Part shown: piece after piece, positions 1 through 7,990 of the stretch
Layout of the letters: each line of letters begins with the position of its first letter
Numbering within the stretch: position 1 is the first letter of the stretch
Assembly: GCA_030654175.1 (NCBI GenBank)
Contig: JAURXZ010000024.1
Span: 434,001 to 498,000, forward strand
Direction of reading: 5' to 3'
Source of the DNA: Bacteroidia bacterium
Lineage (GTDB): Bacteria > Bacteroidota > Bacteroidia > 2-12-FULL-35-15
Length of the DNA stretch: 64,000 nt
Translations under genes and position numbers: made by a program
The notes under the pieces: generated by a model
Told to the model about the DNA's origin: nothing
The model's input: the letters and a program-made list of their open reading frames with translations, nothing else
Database searches by the model: none

Positions 1-561
1 ACCATCAACTTTGAAACGATGGAAGTAGGAAAATCCCCATCGGGTTTCACACAAACATTCACAGGAACAAAACAAACACTTAACTGGAAAATAATTTCCG
101 ATGCAGGAAATAAAGTTGTTGAACAGTCAGCAAAAAATGAAGGTGATTATTACAACCTTTTAGTTTTGGATAAACCCACTTACGAAAATTTTTATTTGTC
201 GGTAAAAATAAAAGCCGTTGCAGGTGATGAAGACCAAGGCGGTGGTTTAGTTTGGAGATATATTGACAATAACAACTATTACATTGCAAGATGCAATCCG
301 TTAGAAAATAATTTTCGTTTCTATAAAATTATAAATGGAAATCGGAAGCAAGTACAAAGTGTTGATTGTAATATTAAGACAGGTGAATGGTTCACGATGA
401 CTATTAATATGAACGGAAATAAAATCACTTGCTCATCAAATGGAATCAAAATGATTGAAACAACCGATGATACCTTCCTCAATGCAGGCAGAGTTGGTTT
501 TTGGACAAAAGCAGATGCACAAACTTATTTTGATAATTTAACAATTTCACCGATAAAATAA
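1..561 (+). CDS. DUF1080-like (3-keto-disaccharide hydrolase fold) protein, 5' partial
   Basis: The reading frame is already open at base 1, so the true start lies before the window. The first internal Met is at base 19, but the residues before it (NFE-type beta strand) belong to the same domain. The visible 186 residues form a concanavalin-like beta sandwich. They contain the pattern GGGLVWRYIDNNNYYIAR and a late AGRVGFWTKADAQTYFDNL stretch, typical of DUF1080 / GH16-like lectin domains. Family members act on, or bind, secreted carbohydrates. The gene ends 8 bases before the next start, so the two genes are probably one operon. The substrate cannot be deduced. Confidence 0.7.
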   Translation, partial: TINFETMEVGKSPSGFTQTFTGTKQTLNWKIISDAGNKVVEQSAKNEGDYYNLLVLDKPTYENFYLSVKIKAVAGDEDQGGGLVWRYIDNNNYYIARCNPLENNFRFYKIINGNRKQVQSVDCNIKTGEWFTMTINMNGNKITCSSNGIKMIETTDDTFLNAGRVGFWTKADAQTYFDNLTISPIK

Positions 562-569
562 AATTCAAC

Positions 570-1562
570 ATGAAAAGAAAAATTTTTATTCAAAACACTT
601 TAATCATCACACTCTTTCTGATTTCATTTTCATCTTATGCACAAACTCCCCGTGCATATATCACAAATTTTAATGACTCAACTATTTCTGTCATAGATTT
701 GAATAAACTTGAAAAAATTGCGGATATAGTTACCGGAAAAAATCCTCATGGAGTAGATGTTTCACGCGATGGGAAGTGGATCGCTGTTAGTAATGAAGGG
801 AGTAATACAATTTCTATTATTGATGCTGCAACAAATAAAGTGACGAAATCAATTTCAGTCGGTAGTCACCCTCATCAATTGGCATTCAGCATTGACGGAA
901 AAAACCTTTTTGCTACGCTAAATGCAGATAATGCGTTAAGCATCATCAATACGAATGGTTGGAAAAAAGACACGACCATTAGCGTTGGAAGAAATCCGCA
1001 TATCGTGCTGCCTTCACCTGACGGCAAACTAGTTTATATCACTCTTGAAGGAGATGAAAAAGTAGTGATACTGAATATAGCTACGCTAAAACTAACTGAT
1101 GAAATTCCTGTATTCGGCTGGCCTCGCATACCTGATATTGCAAATGATGGTAAAAAACTATATCTATCACTGCGTTGGCTCAATGGGGCATTGGTTATCG
1201 ACACAGAAAAAAAACAAGTCATCAATTGGATACAACTTCCGCAAAATGAAAAATTTCCTTCTGATGGTAAAGCATCACACGGAATTAAGTTGTCGGCTGA
1301 TGGTTCATTTCTTTTCATTACAAGCGGGATAAAAAACAGCGTAAGTATTATTAACACGAAAACATTGCTACTCACAAAAGAAATTATGGTAGGAACAGAT
1401 CCAAACTGGATTGATTTTACTAATGATGGAAAATATGCTGTTGTAAGTAATACAGGGACTAATAATGTTTCAATAATTGATTTACAAAAAAATGAAGTAG
1501 TTAAAACTATTCCAGTCGGACTTGCTCCCAAACGATTGAAAGTAGCTATGATTAAAAATTAA
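570..1562 (+). CDS. YVTN/YncE-family beta-propeller protein, secreted
   Basis: 330 residues beginning with a Sec signal peptide that ends SSYAQ. The rest is a chain of about seven blades of roughly 42 residues. Each carries a motif such as NDSTISVIDL, GSNTISIIDA or GTNNVSIIDL, followed by a G-x-x-P-H/N-W/G-V-D-x-S-x-D-G-K element. This is the YVTN repeat signature of a periplasmic or exported beta-propeller. Such proteins are scaffolds, often found beside redox or carbohydrate functions, and no catalytic residue can be named. It lies 8 bases after the DUF1080-like gene, suggesting co-transcription. Confidence 0.85.
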   Translation: MKRKIFIQNTLIITLFLISFSSYAQTPRAYITNFNDSTISVIDLNKLEKIADIVTGKNPHGVDVSRDGKWIAVSNEGSNTISIIDAATNKVTKSISVGSHPHQLAFSIDGKNLFATLNADNALSIINTNGWKKDTTISVGRNPHIVLPSPDGKLVYITLEGDEKVVILNIATLKLTDEIPVFGWPRIPDIANDGKKLYLSLRWLNGALVIDTEKKQVINWIQLPQNEKFPSDGKASHGIKLSADGSFLFITSGIKNSVSIINTKTLLLTKEIMVGTDPNWIDFTNDGKYAVVSNTGTNNVSIIDLQKNEVVKTIPVGLAPKRLKVAMIKN

Positions 1563-1566
1563 TAAA

Positions 1567-1689
1567 ATGAAATGGGTTAAATATTTTTTGATGTTGAGCG
1601 GAGCCATAATAATCATTTATAGTTTCACACAAGACGATTCGGAGTTAATCACTTTTGGTGGAGTATTTCTTTTTGTAAACCTAAGTTAA
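1567..1689 (+). pseudogene. Small hydrophobic protein, possibly 3'-truncated at the element boundary
   Basis: An ATG 4 bases after the propeller gene opens a 40-codon frame (MKWVKYFLML...FLFVNLS). It holds two hydrophobic segments separated by a short polar turn (SFTQDDSEL). Small Bacteroidota membrane proteins of this look usually continue past the second segment with a charged tail. Here the frame stops right after it, where the A/T-rich junction with the accessory block begins. I infer truncation by insertion. It could equally be a complete 40-residue protein. Confidence 0.4.
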
Positions 1690-1789
1690 TTTCAAGGCTA
1701 ATGTCAACTTATTTCAGGACGATACAATTTTTTTTGTCAAAAAAAACTCTGCAAACCATTTAGGTAGCAGTTAAAAAATGATGTAAACT

Positions 1790-1819
1790 AATTGAAAATA
1801 ATTGAAAACAATTGAAAAT
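1790..1819. repeat. Three tandem AATTGAAAA-type repeats
   Basis: Three copies of AATTGAAAA, each separated by one or two bases, lie just before the first gene of the accessory block. Short tandem A/T-rich repeats beside a replication-type gene can be iterons or repressor sites. The sequence is low in complexity, so this is only a candidate. Confidence 0.35.
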
Positions 1820-1835
1820 TGCAGGCAAATATGTT

Positions 1836-2078
1836 ATGCTAAAAGAAAATAATATTGAAAAAATGTATTTAACCCCGAATGAAATATTAGAAAAGTACCC
1901 AATTCTAAATTTAAAATATAATTGGGGAACATTGGATTTAGGGACTATGCTTAAATGTAAAATACTTGATGGGCATTATGATAGAAGTAAGCGGGTAGGA
2001 GTTATTAAAGAATCATCCTTATTAAAATTAATAGAATATATAAATGATTCAATAGAAGACCAAAAGGTAAAAATTTAA
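1836..2078 (+). CDS. Small conserved protein, paralogue of the 2353 gene
   Basis: 80 residues from ATG 1836. A TTG further upstream (1812) is possible but has no support. The core pattern is L-T/S-P-x-E-I-x-E-K-Y-P-I-L, then a G-x-x-x-x-C-K-L/I-L-x-G-x-Y/F-D-R-x-K-R-V stretch and a C-terminal helix L-I/V-x-Y-I-N. All of this is shared with the protein encoded at 2353. No known family is recognised. Its size, basic DRSKRV patch and position at the head of the block fit a small DNA-binding or regulatory protein, but that is inference. A strong terminator follows directly, so it forms its own transcription unit. Confidence 0.6.
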   Translation: MLKENNIEKMYLTPNEILEKYPILNLKYNWGTLDLGTMLKCKILDGHYDRSKRVGVIKESSLLKLIEYINDSIEDQKVKI

Positions 2079-2098
2079 ACATACGAAAACCTAAAAAA

Positions 2099-2132
2099 AG
2101 GGGGTAGCGAGATTTCGCTACCCCCTTTTTTT
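2099..2132 (+). terminator. Rho-independent terminator
   Basis: Perfect 11-bp stem (GGGGGTAGCGA / TCGCTACCCCC) with a GATT loop and a run of seven T. It lies 21 bases after the stop of the 1836 gene. Confidence 0.9.
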
Positions 2133-2257
2133 ATTAAAACAATTATGGTAACAGACGATTTTTTTTAACACAAACAAGCAAAATATACATTTTATGGCTA
2201 CCCCTCCTCTTTTTCCGTAATCCAAATAAAATTTGATTTGCAGCCTATAAATATAAA

Positions 2258-2350
2258 ATGACTGAAAGGCAAATAAATTTTAAAAACAGGATTAGGTTAC
2301 TAAAATTAATCTTGAAAAAATATTCGGTGAAAGGGGCTAAACATAGATAA
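2258..2350 (+). CDS. Possible 30-residue basic leader peptide
   Basis: ATG 2258 opens a 30-codon frame rich in Lys and Arg (MTERQINFKNRIRLLK...). Its stop lies 2 bases before the ATG of the 2353 gene. The tight spacing suggests translational coupling, but there is no homology or clear ribosome-binding site to confirm it. It may be a leader or a chance frame. Confidence 0.3.
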   Translation: MTERQINFKNRIRLLKLILKKYSVKGAKHR

Positions 2351-2352
2351 TT

Positions 2353-2601
2353 ATGTCTAAAAACCCCTACCTATCTCCATCGGAAATTATTGAAAAATAT
2401 CCAATATTAGAAAGTAAGCTAAACATTGGGGCTTCTGAAATTGGTTTATTTCTAAAATGTAAACTCCTTTCAGGGTTCTACGATAGAACCAAAAGGGTTG
2501 CAATGATTGAAGAACAATCGGTAATTGATTTAGTCAATTATATCAACAAAAAAATTGAAGAACAAAAAATTATTCTTAATGGCAAGACCGAAAAAATATA
2601 A
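2353..2601 (+). CDS. Small conserved protein, paralogue of the 1836 gene
   Basis: 82 residues. It aligns over its whole length with the 1836 product: LSPSEIIEKYPIL, then GLFLKCKLLSGFYDRTKRV and a VNYINKKIEEQK helix. The two proteins therefore come from duplication, or form a heteromeric or regulator pair. Its 3' end overlaps the start of the replication-type gene by 23 bases in another frame, so translation is probably coupled. The function is unknown. A role in copy or lysogeny control is suggested only by position. Confidence 0.65.
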   Translation: MSKNPYLSPSEIIEKYPILESKLNIGASEIGLFLKCKLLSGFYDRTKRVAMIEEQSVIDLVNYINKKIEEQKIILNGKTEKI

Positions 2602-3955
2602 CGCAGATTATTTTCCTCATAACAACGATATGCGGAACGATAGACGATGCAAGGCATTACGAAGCAAATTCAATTTGGAGGGATACGCAGTTTTTGTAAT
2701 GCTCTTAGAAACACTTACAGGTGCAAATCACTTTCAAATTGAGGATAACAAAATGGAATTAGAATTAATTGCAGGGGACATTGACATTGATTCTAAAAAA
2801 TTAAATGCGATACTGGAGTATTTAGTTAAGCTCGGACTATTAGTAAAAGAAGGGGATTTAATCAGTTCGCCAATGTTGAACGATTTAAAAAACATTTTGA
2901 ATGATATACGAGAAAAAGACAGAGGTCGAAAAATCAATGTTTCGGAAAACCCTACAAAGGAAAACGACATAAAGGAAAACGAGGTTTTCCAGTCGGAAAA
3001 TAAAGTTATCCAAACGGAAAACGCACAAAGTAAAGTAAAGGAAAGCAAAGTAAATAAAAGGAAAGAAAATGAAATTAAAGAAAAGGGGGATAAGGGAATT
3101 TCTCCCCCTATTTTTTTTAATAATTTTTCTTTTTCAGAAAAGGTAAATATCAACCAACCGGTAAACAGCGAAAAAGAAATACCCAAAGAAAAAAGTTCCG
3201 CAAAAAAAGAAAGTATCACGCAGCAAGATGTAACGCTCTGCAAACAAGTGTTTGAAAAGTTTGCGCCAATGTATGTTTGGGAGGGCAAGGACAATGAGCA
3301 ACTGGTATTGTTACTCAAAAAAATACTCATCACAAAACGCGACTTGCAAAACGAAATCCAATTAGCCGATGCGTTTTTGAGTTTAATTCAAAAACTCCCT
3401 GAATACTGGCGAACAAAGAAGTTTACGATACCCAATCTGTGCAACAACTACAATGAAATTGTGAGCGAAATACGAGCAAACAATCAAAACGTAAAGGGTA
3501 AAAAACAAACTCCAAGTTACAAACCAATAGTTCCGAAACCTCCTGAAATAAAGCGAGAGCCAACGTCCGAAGAAAAGCAAAAAATCAGAAATGATTTTAT
3601 AAAATCCATTTGCGAGAGCTACGAAAAGTTTGTTGCTACTGGCGAACACGGTTTTGTACCAATGTGGGTAATGTACAATACACTCGTTGAAGAAAAAGTA
3701 TTGAAGCTCACAGAAAAAAAGATAGAACACTACCGAAAACAGGCTATTGATGCGAGAAAAACGGAGTTAAGCAAACCGCAACACCCAAGCGAATCCAGAA
3801 CATTCAGAGCGATACTCGAAAATTTTAGCGCAGAAATAGAAAAAGGAAATGAGAAAAGCAGAATTGATATAGCTGTGAAAAACCTTGCTGTACAAGGATT
3901 ATTTAATGAATTAAAGAAAAAACAAATTGATATAAAAACTCTATTTAACCAATAA
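2579..3955 (+). CDS. DUF4373 (Lin1244/Lin1753-like) phage-type replication protein
   Basis: 458 residues from ATG 2579. A TTG at 2555 gives a longer frame that only repeats the coding end of the preceding gene. Residues 1-110 match the DUF4373 pattern: MARPKK...YFPHNNDMRND, then RRCKALRSKFNLEGYAVFVM and a winged-helix-like segment with LEYLVKLGLLV. Residues about 120-210 are a Lys/Glu/Asn-rich linker. The C-terminal third is helical (FEKFAPMYVWEGK...LADAFLSLIQKLPEYW), like DnaD- or DnaB-associated replication factors. This family initiates or loads replication in phages and mobile elements. I infer the same role here. Confidence 0.7.
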   Translation: MARPKKYNADYFPHNNDMRNDRRCKALRSKFNLEGYAVFVMLLETLTGANHFQIEDNKMELELIAGDIDIDSKKLNAILEYLVKLGLLVKEGDLISSPMLNDLKNILNDIREKDRGRKINVSENPTKENDIKENEVFQSENKVIQTENAQSKVKESKVNKRKENEIKEKGDKGISPPIFFNNFSFSEKVNINQPVNSEKEIPKEKSSAKKESITQQDVTLCKQVFEKFAPMYVWEGKDNEQLVLLLKKILITKRDLQNEIQLADAFLSLIQKLPEYWRTKKFTIPNLCNNYNEIVSEIRANNQNVKGKKQTPSYKPIVPKPPEIKREPTSEEKQKIRNDFIKSICESYEKFVATGEHGFVPMWVMYNTLVEEKVLKLTEKKIEHYRKQAIDARKTELSKPQHPSESRTFRAILENFSAEIEKGNEKSRIDIAVKNLAVQGLFNELKKKQIDIKTLFNQ

Positions 3956-3960
3956 AAATT

Positions 3961-4155
3961 ATGGACGCAGGAATATTTTTAACGATTAAAGATTTGATGA
4001 AACTCTTAGGTAGCAACAATTATAGCAGTTGTGCCAATCAGCACAAAGTGATTAGAGATTCCATTGCCACAGGCAAAAAGAAACTCACGATACAGGAGTA
4101 TTGCGACTACGAAAAAATAGGGTTTGACTTTGTTTGGAAGTTTATTCGGGGCTAA
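3961..4155 (+). CDS. Small helical protein, unknown
   Basis: 64 residues starting 5 bases after the replication-type gene. It has two predicted helices (FLTIKDLMKLLGSNNY and KKLTIQEYCDYEKIG) and may fold as a compact helix-turn-helix of the excisionase or MerR-like kind, but no diagnostic motif is present. It closes the early gene group. The next 115 bases hold a palindrome and no gene. Confidence 0.55.
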   Translation: MDAGIFLTIKDLMKLLGSNNYSSCANQHKVIRDSIATGKKKLTIQEYCDYEKIGFDFVWKFIRG

Positions 4156-4157
4156 AA

Positions 4158-4198
4158 TCTATCCATTATTATCACGAATTATCGTGAATAATCTATCC
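4158..4198. promoter_or_regulatory. Palindrome between direct repeats: operator or origin candidate
   Basis: The inverted repeat CACGA-atta-TCGTG (4173-4186) extends outwards imperfectly as ATTATCACGA / TCGTGAATAAT. It is bracketed by two copies of AATCTATCC (starting at about 4157 and 4190). It sits in the only real gap between the early genes and the long structural gene run. This position suits an operator for the late transcript or a replication origin. Confidence 0.45.
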
Positions 4199-4270
4199 GA
4201 TTACACTCTTTTAAAATGAGCCATTTAAACCTATTGCACTTTTGCTCCATACAACAGCAATAACAAACAA

Positions 4271-4537
4271 ATGGAAAAATCGGAAATTCTACTACTCGTA
4301 AACAGCGTACTGTTAGCAATCATCAGCGTAATGTTTTTAGTGATAGGTTATTTTTTAAAAGACCTGCACAAAGATTTTAAAATACTAATCGAGCGAGTAA
4401 ATAAACTCTATACCGATTTGTACTCACACATCAATTTGTTTGATGGCATTTCAAAAATGTTTCAAAAACAAATTGACACGCTTGAAAACAGAATTGAGCA
4501 ATTAGAAGAAAAAAAAGCTAAAGCCAAAGATGAATAA
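4271..4537 (+). CDS. Membrane-anchored coiled-coil protein
   Basis: 88 residues. One transmembrane segment (residues about 8-28, LVNSVLLAIISVMFLVIGYF) is followed by a charged coiled coil ending QLEEKKAKAKDE. There is no signal peptidase site, so it is an anchored protein with a cytoplasmic or virion-internal stalk. Its last 8 bases overlap the next gene. It opens the structural-type operon. A virion membrane protein or holin-like role is inferred from context only. Confidence 0.6.
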   Translation: MEKSEILLLVNSVLLAIISVMFLVIGYFLKDLHKDFKILIERVNKLYTDLYSHINLFDGISKMFQKQIDTLENRIEQLEEKKAKAKDE

Positions 4538-5000
4538 GCTGACCAAAATATTAATCGGTACTGGTGTGGTTTTGACTGGTGGTTATCTGTTAAAGATGAG
4601 CAGGACTTCTGCCAACATCGAAACAGAAACTAAAGCTAAAATTCACAAGTTTGATTTGACTGGTATTACCGTTCGGGTGGATGCGAAAATTAAAAATCCT
4701 ACCGAAAGCAGTTTAAAAATAAAATACCCTTTTGTGAAACTCTCTTACAAAGGCGACACGATAGGCAGTTCACAAGCTATTAATCAGGACATCACTATAC
4801 CAAAGTTCGGAGAAGCAAACATCGAAGCTATAATGATAAACATTCCGCTTGGAGGAATATTTTCGGTAGCAATGGATTTATTGAAATCCATAAAGTCAGG
4901 TGCAGGAGTAAAAATGGGAGTGAAAATTATCACAACGATATACACCACGTTTAGCTCGTTCCCTTATGAGTATGAGCAAGAACAAATATTAAAGAAGTAA
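4530..5000 (+). CDS. LEA14 / LEA type 2-like protein with N-terminal membrane anchor
   Basis: 156 residues. Residues about 6-22 (ILIGTGVVLTGGYLL) are hydrophobic. The remainder matches the LEA14 / water-stress beta-sandwich pattern: repeated alternating strands, the signature IKNPTESSLKIKYPFVKLSY and GDTIGSS, then ITIPKFGEANIEAI. LEA2 domains are fibronectin-like folds of unclear biochemical function. Here the protein lies between a membrane coiled-coil protein and a transglutaminase-like protein, overlapping both (8 bases and TAATG). It is therefore probably part of the same membrane-associated or virion assembly. Confidence 0.65.
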   Translation: MNKLTKILIGTGVVLTGGYLLKMSRTSANIETETKAKIHKFDLTGITVRVDAKIKNPTESSLKIKYPFVKLSYKGDTIGSSQAINQDITIPKFGEANIEAIMINIPLGGIFSVAMDLLKSIKSGAGVKMGVKIITTIYTTFSSFPYEYEQEQILKK

Positions 5001-6550
5001 TGGAAGCGAATCACAAACGACAAATTAAAAGCGGTGTAGAGTTTAATCACTTGTTTCCAAAGCCTATTGGAGAGGAAGTAGAAATTAAACGTGATGCCGA
5101 TGTATCGGCAACGGTAGCTTTTATTCCGCAGGTGGTATTTGAAACATTACAGGATACAAACAGAATTTCAAAAATATTAAAAGGCGATACACTCGATGAA
5201 ACGTGCAGCAATATTTGGCATTTTGTATATAACCATATACAGTATGCAAAAGACAAAGACGGTGTTGAACAAATTAGAAGACCGGCTCGTGCTTGGCATG
5301 ATAGAACACGAGGTGTTGATTGTGATTGTTACACGGTTTTTATCAGCAGCATATTAACCAATCTGAATATCCCTCATATCTACCGAATCACGAAATATAA
5401 AAACAGAAATTATTTCCAACACATTTATCCGATTGTGTTAAACAATGATGGTGGTTATATAACGATAGATTGTGTAGTGAACGAATATAATTACGAAGAA
5501 CCATACACCGAAAAAAAAGATACAGCTATGAAACTACATTATTTAAACGGAATAGAAAACGAACAAAACAATTCACTTATGATAACAGAAGAAAACATAG
5601 ATACCCTTGAATTAATGGGTACAGATGATTTTGATGATTTAGGCAAAATCAATCTCAAAAAAATTAAAGAAGGTGCAAAAAAAGCACTTCACGTTGTAAA
5701 CCGACTAAACCCTGCAACCGGATTATTGCGAGTAGGTGTATTGGCTTCGATGAAACTCAATTTGATGAAAATTGCAGGTCGCATCCGCTACGCATACTTA
5801 ACCGATGAACAGGCGCAAGCGAAAGGTTTAGATATGCAAAAATTACAGAAGCTACGAAGCATCTTAAAAAAATTGGAAGATGTTTTTTATAGTGGCGGGG
5901 GCAAAAAAGAAAACCTAAAAAAAGCAATCCTCACAGGTAAAGGAAACAAAGACCGAGAAGTAAGCGGTTTAGGAATGGTTGCCGATGACAGCTATTACGA
6001 TGAAAACACACCATTGGATGTTTTGCTATCAGGTATTTACGATGATGAAACGGTGGAAGGATTAGAAGGTTTGGGTGTTGTAACATCAGCAGCGGTAGCA
6101 GCGGCTTCAAGTGCAATGGCAATAATTGCAGGGCTTATCAAACAAATCGGAGGCATGAAAAAAGGTGGTAAAGATGTTCCATCAGGCGAAGAAGGTTCAC
6201 CATCAGAAAATGTTGATACTTCTGATTCAGGTGGAGATTCAGGAGATAGCGGAAGTTCAAATAAACTAATGAAAAAAAGTTCTTCCGGTTCAAGTGATAG
6301 CGGTAGTGATGATTCAGGTGGCGGTTCAGGTAGTTTTTTAGAAAAAACAAAAACTTGGGTTAAAGAAAATCCGATGAAAGCGGGGGCAGTTGCACTTGGT
6401 ACAGGAGTAGCCATTTTTTTAGGAGTAAAGCATTTCTCTAAAAAGAAAGAAAAACCTACTGCTTTATCGGGTGTGTATCACAAGAAACACAAAAAAAGGA
6501 AAAATAAACCAAAACACAAACATCACAAAGCTCCAATTGCCCTACTGTAA
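5000..6550 (+). CDS. Transglutaminase-like Cys protease-fold protein with Ser/Gly linker, membrane segment and basic tail
   Basis: 516 residues, start overlapping the previous stop (TAATG). Residues 95-160 carry a transglutaminase-like core: RTRGVDCDCYTVF (Cys108 or Cys110), then HIYPIV (His141) and TIDCVV (Asp157). This matches the Cys-His-Asp triad order of the family. Residues about 215-300 are helical. Residues about 390-450 are a Ser/Gly/Asp-rich linker. Residues about 458-478 (MKAGAVALGTGVAIFLGV) are a membrane segment, followed by a Lys/His-rich tail. Such enzymes cleave or crosslink peptides. In this context a prohead-protease or virion-maturation role is possible, but unproven. Confidence 0.65.
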   Translation: MEANHKRQIKSGVEFNHLFPKPIGEEVEIKRDADVSATVAFIPQVVFETLQDTNRISKILKGDTLDETCSNIWHFVYNHIQYAKDKDGVEQIRRPARAWHDRTRGVDCDCYTVFISSILTNLNIPHIYRITKYKNRNYFQHIYPIVLNNDGGYITIDCVVNEYNYEEPYTEKKDTAMKLHYLNGIENEQNNSLMITEENIDTLELMGTDDFDDLGKINLKKIKEGAKKALHVVNRLNPATGLLRVGVLASMKLNLMKIAGRIRYAYLTDEQAQAKGLDMQKLQKLRSILKKLEDVFYSGGGKKENLKKAILTGKGNKDREVSGLGMVADDSYYDENTPLDVLLSGIYDDETVEGLEGLGVVTSAAVAAASSAMAIIAGLIKQIGGMKKGGKDVPSGEEGSPSENVDTSDSGGDSGDSGSSNKLMKKSSSGSSDSGSDDSGGGSGSFLEKTKTWVKENPMKAGAVALGTGVAIFLGVKHFSKKKEKPTALSGVYHKKHKKRKNKPKHKHHKAPIALL

Positions 6551-6584
6551 TTAACGGAATCAATAAAAAATTAAAACGACAGCT

Positions 6585-7199
6585 ATGAAAACAAAAAGTA
6601 AATACAAAAGGAAACGTGCCTTACACGGAACTACCGAAGCTAAAACTACTGGTGAAAAAGTTAAGGATAGTGTAATCCAGACCGGAAAAGATTTATTAAT
6701 CGGTGTTATTGGTGGCGGTATCGCAGGTGCAGTTATCGGAAAATCCTCACTATTGATTGGTGCAGGTGTAAGCGGATACGGACACTACGCAAACAAACCA
6801 ATGCTAACCACATTCGGTATCGGTATGATGGCTGCAAGTGGATTTAATGCAGGAACTAATGCAACCAATGGTGTAGATGGGTTTAGTAAAGAAGATATAA
6901 AAACCCGATTAATGAATTTTAAAGACAGTTTCACTTCCAAACTTTTTTTAGATAAGATTATTAAAAAGAAAACAGAGGAAAGTGCAAACGGTGTTGGTGC
7001 AGTTCAATACTACGAGTACCCCAACGAAAACAAGGAGCTTGATTTTTCGTCACTTGACCGTTTGCAAAATCAAATTGTACAAAGTGGTATCGACTATAAA
7101 AAAAATATGCAAGGAATAGAATCCAGTTCCGAAGAATCTGCAAAAGCAATCTACGGTAATGATGATGCGGAAATGGATTTTACAACACCCACTTATTAA
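6585..7199 (+). CDS. Glycine-zipper membrane protein, candidate virion membrane protein
   Basis: 204 residues. A very basic N-terminus (MKTKSKYKRKR) precedes a Gly/Ala/Ile-rich hydrophobic region (residues about 38-95: LLIGVIGGGIAGAVIG, then GIGMMAASGFNAG) that can span or insert into a membrane two or three times. The C-terminal half is charged and helical, ending EMDFTTPTY. The family is not recognised. It stands directly before the candidate capsid gene, the place where membrane-containing phages often encode vesicle proteins. That role is inference. Confidence 0.55.
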   Translation: MKTKSKYKRKRALHGTTEAKTTGEKVKDSVIQTGKDLLIGVIGGGIAGAVIGKSSLLIGAGVSGYGHYANKPMLTTFGIGMMAASGFNAGTNATNGVDGFSKEDIKTRLMNFKDSFTSKLFLDKIIKKKTEESANGVGAVQYYEYPNENKELDFSSLDRLQNQIVQSGIDYKKNMQGIESSSEESAKAIYGNDDAEMDFTTPTY

Positions 7200-7243
7200 C
7201 CTTAAACAAATCAATTAATAATAACAATTAAAAAATCAAAACT

Positions 7244-7969
7244 ATGTTCGGAGAAATCGAAACAATCGAAAACAGCGAGTTCAACAATGTCGGAGCCTTA
7301 TTGGGTCTTGACGGAGAAATGAATAATGAACTATTGGGAGCTTTAAAGCAGTTGCCACCCATTCGCAGACAAATGGCAATAAACAAATTAACTACACCTG
7401 CAATGGGCAGTAAAGGCTCTCGTGCCGAAATGGAAAAGCATTTCCGTGAGTTGCCAAAACACATCAAAGATGAATTGGCAAAAGGAAACTTGCGTTTAGC
7501 AGATGCTTTAATCTACTCGATTAAGCCTGTAACCTCAAAAACAATCAAGATGTTTGAAACGCAAGACGATAAAGAAATCGGTTTACGCAACATCTCCAAT
7601 GCGAAGTTGCCGAAAAACCAAGCCTTGCTTGTAAGTGGTATTGTAGTAATGGCAGGTGTATCTCAAAACAATACAAAAGATGCAATTATGTCCACCTATT
7701 TTAATACTGTGGATTCATTCCCTGCCCTTGCGTTAGGTGAATCCAATTTGAAAGCCAACAAAAAAATTATTATGCCTGAAACAAGCAATTATTTTTTCAG
7801 GAACAATTATTTCAGTGGCACACCACTTGGATATTACAAATTGGCTAATCCACGACTCATTCACGATGATATTCTAATTGAATTTACCGTTGATTTGGGT
7901 ACAATGCTTGGCATCCCTGAAAACACTCAATTGTTTGTTGGCTTACACGGAACAATCACTACACCGTAA
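7244..7969 (+). CDS. Candidate major capsid protein (jelly-roll type)
   Basis: 241 residues. Residues 1-85 are helical (GALLGLDGEMNNELLGALKQ). Residues about 90-241 alternate beta strands and loops and end in a strand pattern LANPRLIHDDILIEFTVDL, then LFVGLHGTITTP, which resembles the last strands of viral jelly-roll capsid proteins. No signal peptide or membrane segment is present. It has the longest 5' gap in the operon (44 bases) and is immediately followed by a terminator, as expected for a gene expressed at high level. Length and fold impression favour a single jelly roll. Structure prediction is needed to confirm this. Confidence 0.5.
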   Translation: MFGEIETIENSEFNNVGALLGLDGEMNNELLGALKQLPPIRRQMAINKLTTPAMGSKGSRAEMEKHFRELPKHIKDELAKGNLRLADALIYSIKPVTSKTIKMFETQDDKEIGLRNISNAKLPKNQALLVSGIVVMAGVSQNNTKDAIMSTYFNTVDSFPALALGESNLKANKKIIMPETSNYFFRNNYFSGTPLGYYKLANPRLIHDDILIEFTVDLGTMLGIPENTQLFVGLHGTITTP

Positions 7970-7990
7970 TTAATAATCAATCTCTTAAAG

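Noticed and set aside
1034-1531. 165-codon frame on the minus strand of the propeller gene
   Set aside because: Shadow frame; the plus strand carries clear propeller repeats.
1812-1835. TTG at 1812 as the start of the first element gene
   Set aside because: The added residues overlap the tandem repeats and have no match in the paralogue; ATG 1836 fits better.
2555-2578. TTG at 2555 as start of the replication-type gene
   Set aside because: The extension only repeats coding sequence of the preceding gene; MARPKK at 2579 is the typical family start.
5931-6414. Minus-strand frames over the Ser/Gly linker of the transglutaminase-like gene
   Set aside because: Low-complexity shadows without starts or signals.
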